64,000 nucleotides of DNA, taken from NCBI GenBank assembly GCA_035295845.1, contig DATGIF010000031.1, forward strand, positions 62,001 to 126,000. The letters run 5' to 3'. The position numbers were made by a program, and so were the translations under genes. Below, piece by piece: positions 59,510 through 64,000 of the stretch. Under the pieces are notes generated by a model. The model was not told the DNA's origin, did not search any database, and saw nothing but the letters and a program-made list of their open reading frames with translations. This DNA comes from Palsa-892 sp035295845 (GTDB taxonomy: Bacteria; Pseudomonadota; Alphaproteobacteria; Rhizobiales; Xanthobacteraceae). Every line of letters starts with the position of its first letter. The stretch's first letter is position 1.

Positions 59510-60441
59510 CGTTCGGCGCCCGGCCCGAAATGCTCGATATAGCGTTGGTTGATGGCGCTGACCGGGAGCGCCACGAACACGTCGGTCGTTCCGAACTTGC
59601 GGTCGACCACCGCGCCCTGGCCGACAAAGGCGCCGAGCCGGAGATAACCCTTGATCAATGGCGGCAGCGCCCGCAGCGCTGACTTGGCGTCGATCGCCTT
59701 CTTCGGCAAGCGGTTCATCTCGACATAGCGCTTCGGCAGCGCCCGCACGCGCCAGCCCTCGGGCGCCTGCGCATGGTGGTGCAGGAAGGAGAGCGGCAGC
59801 GCGAGCTTGTCCGGATTGGTGCCGTCGAAGCTCGCGCAGCCGATCATGACATCGATCTGGTGCCGCCGGACATAGGTCCAGATCCCGTGCCACAGCAATT
59901 CGACGGTGCGGCGGTCGCGATAGGGCGCGAGCACGCATGAGCGTCCGAGCTCCAGGAACTTGAGTTCGCGGTGCTGCGCGAACAGGCCGCCGACATCGTA
60001 TTCGCCGGCGGTATAGAAGCCGCCATGGCGTTCGGCGACGCTTTGCCGGAGCAGACGATAGGTTCCGACCACTTTCGGCCTCGGCAGGCCGTCGAGGCCG
60101 CGCGCCTCGCGATCGAACACCACGAGGTGATCGCAGATCGAATCGAACTGATCGACATCGCGGCGCCAGAACGCCGCCGCCGGATGCGGTGCCGCCGACA
60201 TCTCGTCGTAGAAAACCTGGTAGCGCAGCTTCTGCGCGAGCCGCACGTGCTTGGCCTTGCTCGCGAGCTTGATTTCGAGGGAGCCGATGCGGCCGAGTGT
60301 TTCCTGTTGCTCGAAGCCCGCCTTCGCCTCGTGCACGCGGAAGCCGCTATAGGCGCGAAGCGTCGGCAGCCATGCCGGCATGCCGGCGGGCGCCGCCGGG
60401 AACGGGAAGAAGAGGCGGGGCGAGAGCGTCTGCGAGGTCAT
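59497..60441 (-). CDS. olsB: ornithine lipid N-acyltransferase (OlsB), GNAT-like
   Basis: A 314-residue acyltransferase. After a ~50-residue N-terminal lead, GSLEIKLASKAKHVRLAQKLRYQVFYDEMSA is the OlsB start, followed by FDSICDHLVVFDREA, KVVGTYRLLRQSVAERHGGFYTAGEYDVGGL, LELGRSCVLAPYRDRRTVELLWHGIWTYVRRH and IGCASFDGTNPDKLALPLSFLHHH. OlsB adds a 3-hydroxyacyl group from acyl-carrier protein to ornithine, the first step of ornithine-lipid synthesis; these phosphorus-free membrane lipids are common in Rhizobiales. olsA is not in the window. The start ATG 60441 is uncertain because of the long lead. Confidence 0.88.
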   Translation of the reverse strand: MTSQTLSPRLFFPFPAAPAGMPAWLPTLRAYSGFRVHEAKAGFEQQETLGRIGSLEIKLASKAKHVRLAQKLRYQVFYDEMSAAPHPAAAFWRRDVDQFDSICDHLVVFDREARGLDGLPRPKVVGTYRLLRQSVAERHGGFYTAGEYDVGGLFAQHRELKFLELGRSCVLAPYRDRRTVELLWHGIWTYVRRHQIDVMIGCASFDGTNPDKLALPLSFLHHHAQAPEGWRVRALPKRYVEMNRLPKKAIDAKSALRALPPLIKGYLRLGAFVGQGAVVDRKFGTTDVFVALPVSAINQRYIEHFGPGAERHAA

Positions 60442-60728
60442 GGCGAGACTCAGAGCTCCATTTTTCGCGCCCGTGTTGACATGGCCGGGTCACAGCCATG
60501 TGACGCCTCCGTCACATGTGGAAACGGAAGACCTTCGCCCTCAGGGCGATTACAAAAAAACGTCACAAAGGGAATCGCGCCGGGAACAGCGAAGGCTTTC
60601 CCGCCCGGGAACCCAAACCGGCATTCGTTGATTATTTAACGCTGGCTTATCCGCAGGGAGTCGCCGCGAGGCTTGCGCCCGCGGAGGAGTTCAGCACGGT
60701 CCGAATTCATTTAGCGCGAGAGGTTCTG

Positions 60729-61379
60729 ATGTCTGCTGCTGCTCAAAATGCCAACGCGGGCAAGATCGGCGCTTTGCACGCGCGGAATACCGGCAAGAAG
60801 TATCTGAGCGTATCCGGTCTTGTCTTGGCGAGCGCGCTGCTCGTCACTTCCGCTCCCGCCCAGGAAAACACGATTGTCGCGCTCGGCGACAGCAACACCG
60901 CCGGATTCGGAGTGGGTCCGCAGCAGGCGTTTCCAGCACGGCTCGCGGAGAAGCTCCGCGCGCAGGGACAACCGGTGCAGGTCGTGAATGCGGGGGTCAC
61001 CCGCGACACGCTGGAAGGAATGCTGAGCCGGGTCGATACGAGCGTGCCGCAGGGCACGAGGCTCGTCATTGTGCAGGGAGGCTACAACGATCTCGTCAAC
61101 CGGGTACCGCCCGACGTCACCGCCGCCAGCCTCGAGGGCATTCTGGCGCGGCTGCGGGCGCGCCATGTCAAAGCGGTCGTGTGCGGCTTCTTCGACAGGA
61201 ACTGGGACGCGATCGGCCGTAAACTTTCAGCGCGCTACGGCGCGACATTCGTCTCCGGCAGCACGTGTTACGATCCAAACCATGCGGGGCCTGACGGCCT
61301 GCATATGTCCGCGGAGGGACACGAGGTCGTGGCCGGGCGGCTCGCGCGCGTCGTGCAACCCGGCAGCCGGCATCAGTAG
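60729..61379 (+). CDS. SGNH/GDSL-type hydrolase (TesA-like)
   Basis: A 216-residue protein with an N-terminal hydrophobic segment (about 24-44, ending SAPAQE) that is a signal peptide. The catalytic domain has block I IVALGDSNTAGFG (Ser55 nucleophile), the block II Gly in VVNAGVTRDT, block III GGYNDLVN (Asn) and block V GPDGLHMSAEGHEVV (Asp and His). The blocks are complete, so it should be an active esterase or thioesterase in the periplasm or outside. ATG 60729 is chosen as the start of the signal peptide region. The Asn after GDS replaces the usual Leu, a known variant. Confidence 0.85.
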   Translation: MSAAAQNANAGKIGALHARNTGKKYLSVSGLVLASALLVTSAPAQENTIVALGDSNTAGFGVGPQQAFPARLAEKLRAQGQPVQVVNAGVTRDTLEGMLSRVDTSVPQGTRLVIVQGGYNDLVNRVPPDVTAASLEGILARLRARHVKAVVCGFFDRNWDAIGRKLSARYGATFVSGSTCYDPNHAGPDGLHMSAEGHEVVAGRLARVVQPGSRHQ

Positions 61380-61431
61380 CTTGCGGACAAGGCGAGGGGA
61401 TGAAGCGGACCGCGCCGGCGCGTAATGCCGC

Positions 61432-62313
61432 CTAATGCCCCGCGCCGCTCGCCGCGTACATCTGATAGAAGGTGATCGCGATCTCGAAGGCGATCAGCGC
61501 CACGATCAGGATCTCCAGCCGCAGCGAACGCTGGGTATCGATCATGTCGGTCAAAGCCTGCGCCGTTTCCGAAATCACGGCGAGCTTGCGCGATAGCCCG
61601 TCGACGCGCTCCTTCAATTCGTATTCGTCCTTGAGGCGCGAATAGAGGCGGCCGAGCTCGGGCCGGTCCCACAAGACGTCCGGATCCTCGGCGACCGCCA
61701 CGCGGCCGGAAACGCGATGCTGCACCAGGAGCGCGTTGCCGATGTGCTTCAGAATCGTACGGCGGCCGCCGGGCGTGCGGCCCTTCTCGGCGAGCTCGCG
61801 GGCGAACGGCTCGATGGTGTCGAAGACGCTCGCGACTTCGCGTTCGTCGTGCGCGAGCACGACGCTGTCGGCAAGCGCATAGGCGACGAGCAGGAGCCGC
61901 TCGATCGCCATGTCGCGCACATAGATCGGCCCGCCCGGAGGAATCTGGTCCTCGCGCTCGACCGAGACCTCGACCTGCGCCGTTTCTTCCTCGCGGTCGC
62001 GCGCCCGCAACGGGCCGACGATGCGGCTCCGGAGGTTCTTCAGGAACTCGGTTTCTTCCGCGGCCGTAAGCCCGATGAACACGACGACGCCATAGCGGAA
62101 CACGACCGCAATGCCGTTCGCGCCCGCGCGCACGGCGAGCGGCAGCGCCGAAATGCTCGGCAGCTTCTCGTCGCGTTCGAGCGCGGTGGTGTCGATGCGG
62201 TCGCCCACCAGCACCGCGCGCATCTGCGTCTTGTCGCCGAGCACGGGCAGGTTGGGCGCATCCATCGGGATCGGCTCCGCCGGGACGAGCGTGTGGGGGG
62301 CAATATCAAGCAT
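61432..62313 (-). CDS. RMD1/DUF155 family protein
   Basis: A 293-residue protein with a C-terminal membrane helix (about 269-288, LRLEILIVALIAFEIAITFYQ). The DUF155 pattern is present: AVVFRYGVVVFIGLTAAEETEFL, ERLLLVAYALADSVVLAHDEREV, ILKHIGNALLVQHRVSGRVAVAEDPDVLWDRPELGRLYSRLKDEYELKERVDGLSRKL, then SETAQALTDMIDTQRSLRLE. In yeast RMD1/RMD8 and in mitochondria (RMND1) relatives are linked to meiotic division or mitochondrial translation; the bacterial role is not known. Length is typical. Confidence 0.9.
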   Translation of the reverse strand: MLDIAPHTLVPAEPIPMDAPNLPVLGDKTQMRAVLVGDRIDTTALERDEKLPSISALPLAVRAGANGIAVVFRYGVVVFIGLTAAEETEFLKNLRSRIVGPLRARDREEETAQVEVSVEREDQIPPGGPIYVRDMAIERLLLVAYALADSVVLAHDEREVASVFDTIEPFARELAEKGRTPGGRRTILKHIGNALLVQHRVSGRVAVAEDPDVLWDRPELGRLYSRLKDEYELKERVDGLSRKLAVISETAQALTDMIDTQRSLRLEILIVALIAFEIAITFYQMYAASGAGH

Positions 62314-62558
62314 GGCGAATGTCGTTTCAAATCAGGGTTGCAGCGATCTGGCCAAACGGTAGCGCCGGCGCGAAAGCGCCGCTCTGCCGCCAAATCGGGG
62401 ATGCTGGAATATAGGATGCCTTTTTGGCCGCTATATGAAGGCAAGGAACCCCATGATCGGGCGAGGGGTTTTCGGGGGTGGCTGATTTAATTCCTATATA
62501 TATCTGACACCACAAGCCCTATATGCTGAAATGGCTCCATCACGATAGGAGTACGCCA

Positions 62559-62690
62559 ATGTGCAAACTGTTTGCTCTGACGGTAGCCCTAATGCTGATG
62601 ATCTCCAGCGCCATGGCTCAGCAGCACCACACTCCTTGCCCAAAGGGAACGCACTGGAACAACCACACATCACAGTGCGAAAGTAATTGA
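62559..62690 (+). CDS. very small secreted protein
   Basis: A 43-residue open frame: signal peptide MCKLFALTVALMLMISSAMA then 23 residues QQHHTPCPKGTHWNNHTSQC and ESN, with two Cys, three His and an Asn-His-Thr segment. AGGAG (62547-62551) lies 7 nt before the ATG, a good ribosome binding site, and codons are less GC-rich than around it. Mature His/Cys-rich peptide could bind a metal. Family not recognised; similar tiny signal-bearing proteins exist in Bradyrhizobium-like genomes. Confidence 0.55.
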   Translation: MCKLFALTVALMLMISSAMAQQHHTPCPKGTHWNNHTSQCESN

Positions 62691-62698
62691 GACGGCTC

Positions 62699-62824
62699 AT
62701 GTCCTACCTAGACGCGCCGCCCTATTTCAAAGACGATGCCGAGGCCGGCAAGACGCTTGAAGTGTGGACTCGTTTCCCCGCTCGGCTACCGCGCTACCGC
62801 GAGTTTGACGCTTCTTCCTGTTAG
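62699..62824 (+). CDS. possible small protein, hypothetical
   Basis: A 41-residue frame (MSYLDAPPYFKDDAEAGKTL ... ASSC) that begins 8 bp after the stop of the small secreted protein. Only weak ribosome binding potential (GAGACGG). It is acidic and has no signal peptide or membrane segment. It could be a gene fragment of a longer protein or not coding. Confidence 0.3.
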   Translation: MSYLDAPPYFKDDAEAGKTLEVWTRFPARLPRYREFDASSC

Positions 62825-62854
62825 CCTCTCAGGTTGTTCGCCGGGGGCTATCTC

Positions 62855-63232
62855 ATGAAAATTTCCGGAATTTTGTTTGTATCCGCGTTGACCGCGGCGT
62901 CGCTGATTGGAATTCCCCCGGCCTTGGCCAATAGCGCGATCGCCCTCGGGCAATGCGATCGCTACGGCTACGCCTACGGGTACAGCACGATGGGAGAGGC
63001 AAAAGCCGAGGCGCTCGCTCAATGCGCGAAAGAGGGCGACAGAACCTGCCAGATCATCGTCACGGTTCATCGCGGCTGCGGCGCCTTAGCGGTCTCAGCG
63101 AATTGCGGCTCCAAGGGCTGGGCCTACGCGCCGACCCGCCGCTATGCCGAGCTGCGGGCGATTAAGGAATGCGTCGGACATGGCGGCGTGGATTGCACCA
63201 TCAGGCGCTGGGTTTGTGATCGCGGCTGGTGA
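62855..63232 (+). CDS. DUF4189 domain secreted protein
   Basis: A 125-residue protein with a signal peptide (MKISGILFVSALTAASLIGI, cleavage near ALA). The mature part fits DUF4189: SAIALGQCDRYGYAYGYSTMGEAKAEALAQCAKEGDRTCQIIVTVHRGCGALAVS, then the repeated half ANCGSKGWAYAPTRRYAELRAIKECVGHGGVDCTIRRWVCDRGW. Each half has a strand, an A-E-A-x-A-L-x-x-C helix and paired Cys. These are small, likely disulfide-bonded proteins of unknown function outside the cell membrane. Start ATG 62855 gives a proper signal; the frame opens at 62834. Confidence 0.85.
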   Translation: MKISGILFVSALTAASLIGIPPALANSAIALGQCDRYGYAYGYSTMGEAKAEALAQCAKEGDRTCQIIVTVHRGCGALAVSANCGSKGWAYAPTRRYAELRAIKECVGHGGVDCTIRRWVCDRGW

Positions 63233-63402
63233 TCGTTGGAGCCGCCGCCCGCGCCGGCTCGGTTCGCTGTGAACCGATGCATGGTTAACGCTTGTTGAAT
63301 CGGGGCGAGTTCGAAGCCAAAACCGCAAGCGGAAAGCCGCCGGCCCTCGATTAATCGGCCATCAATCGAGTTGTGCGAAACTCTCGCGCAACCGAGGCGG
63401 CC

Positions 63403-64000
63403 ATGCAGATTGTTTTGGTGGACCCGAGCCGCGCCGTGCAGCGGATCATGACCCAGCTGATTGAGCCGGGACAGCACCGCGTATTCGCCTTCAACCGCAG
63501 CCACGACGCGCTCGATTTCGTGGCCGCCAATCGCGACGTCCGCGCGTTCATCACGAGCGGCGAGATTGACGGAATTTCCGGCGTCGAACTTTGCGCCGAA
63601 GCGCGCCGCGCGGCGGGCCCGCACCGGCCGCTGTACATCATTTTGATGTCCTCGCTCGACGATCCGCGCCTGCTCGTGAAGGCGCTCGACAACGGCGCCG
63701 ACGATTTCATTCGCAAGCCGCCGATCGCCGAAGAGCTGCAAGCGCGCTTGCGGCTCGCCGATCGCGTCACGTCGATGCAGCGCGAGCTGGTCCGGCACGC
63801 CACCACGGACTTTCTCACCGGCCTTCTCAACCGGCGCGCGTTTTTCGATACGGCAAAGGAGACGTGCAAGCGGGCCGAGGGCGGCAAGCCGGTCTCCGTC
63901 ATCATCTTCGATATCGACCATTTCAAGCACGTCAACGACACCTATGGGCACAACGTCGGCGACGTGGTGCTCGCGACCGTGGCGGCGCAGGCGCGGACCG
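63403..64000 (+). CDS. receiver-like and GGDEF domain protein (PleD-like), N-terminal part
   Basis: The first 199 residues of a gene cut by the right edge. Residues 1-118 are a receiver-like domain (MQIVLVDPSRAVQRIMTQL; the conserved Lys105 in IRKPP), but the phosphoacceptor Asp position is Ser52 (FITSGEIDGISGVEL). Residues 130-199 start a GGDEF domain: TDFLTGLLNRRAFFDTAKE and VIIFDIDHFKHVNDTYGHNVGDVVLA. The GGDEF motif itself lies past the end. Diguanylate cyclases make c-di-GMP; without the Asp, regulation by phosphorylation is unlikely. Because c-di-GMP controls cellulose-type synthases, a link to the BcsA-like protein is thinkable, though far apart. Confidence 0.85.
   Translation, partial: MQIVLVDPSRAVQRIMTQLIEPGQHRVFAFNRSHDALDFVAANRDVRAFITSGEIDGISGVELCAEARRAAGPHRPLYIILMSSLDDPRLLVKALDNGADDFIRKPPIAEELQARLRLADRVTSMQRELVRHATTDFLTGLLNRRAFFDTAKETCKRAEGGKPVSVIIFDIDHFKHVNDTYGHNVGDVVLATVAAQART

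Noticed and set aside
62446..62473. GAACCCC/GGGGTTTTC hairpin upstream of the small secreted protein
   Set aside because: A short stem with a large loop, and no gene ends there; not convincing as a terminator.

Overview
The window is GC-rich, gene-dense chromosomal DNA that looks like a member of the Hyphomicrobiales (Rhizobiales) in the Alphaproteobacteria, near the Bradyrhizobium/Xanthobacteraceae group. This rests on gene content: an OlsB-type ornithine-lipid acyltransferase, the mitochondrial-type complex I accessory subunit, BcsS, a two-domain cold-shock protein, FixJ-type two-component genes, two interspersed palindromic elements typical of these genomes, and one perfect plus one near-perfect match to the alphaproteobacterial general-stress (EcfG) promoter GGAAC-N16-CGTT. 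No rRNA, CRISPR array, transposase or phage gene was seen. All assignments come from reading the sequence; no database search was run.

Layout. 1-7.2 kb: the 5' end of a patatin-like gene on the left edge, small exported proteins, three tRNAs (Glu, Pro, Arg), a glyoxalase, YdeI, GNAT, a sirtuin, a double cold-shock protein, a DUF192 protein and a complex I subunit. 7.4-14.7 kb: a cell-envelope island with a large exported protein with a possible papain-like fold, an M15 peptidase lipoprotein, a BcsA-like membrane glycosyltransferase and BcsS. 14.8-19.4 kb: a benzoylformate-decarboxylase-like ThDP enzyme converging on an operon of a beta-hydroxyacid dehydrogenase, a lactonase-like metallo-hydrolase and a class III CoA-transferase. 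19.4-26.2 kb: DedA, an amino-acid permease with an exported partner, a lipoprotein hydrolase and a FixJ-type two-component pair. 26.2-34.1 kb: a long AT-richer upstream region holding an 18-bp perfect palindrome, a large porin, a small Cys-rich secreted protein, a secreted papain-type protease, a heptosyltransferase and YqgE.

34.3-41.8 kb is a tight beta-oxidation operon (acyl-CoA dehydrogenase, thiolase, hydratase/dehydrogenase, acetyl-CoA hydrolase/transferase). 41.8-51.2 kb is a sugar and stress block: glucokinase, an otsB - GH15 - otsA operon, and on the other strand a GT4 - debranching enzyme - PfkB operon. The last two operons each have an EcfG-type promoter match, which suggests joint induction in the general stress response. 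51.3-64 kb holds an MFS transporter, a hot-dog protein, an orphan two-partner-secretion transporter (TpsB), a frameshifted outer-membrane protein gene, an acyl-CoA dehydrogenase, a CYTH-CHAD protein, OlsB, an SGNH hydrolase, an RMD1/DUF155 protein, small secreted proteins and, running off the right edge, a GGDEF protein with a degenerate receiver domain.

The stretches that best repay attention are the EcfG-linked trehalose/alpha-glucan block, the BcsA-like/BcsS envelope island with two predicted wall enzymes, the orphan TpsB, and a pair of distant small Cys/Met-rich secreted paralogues.
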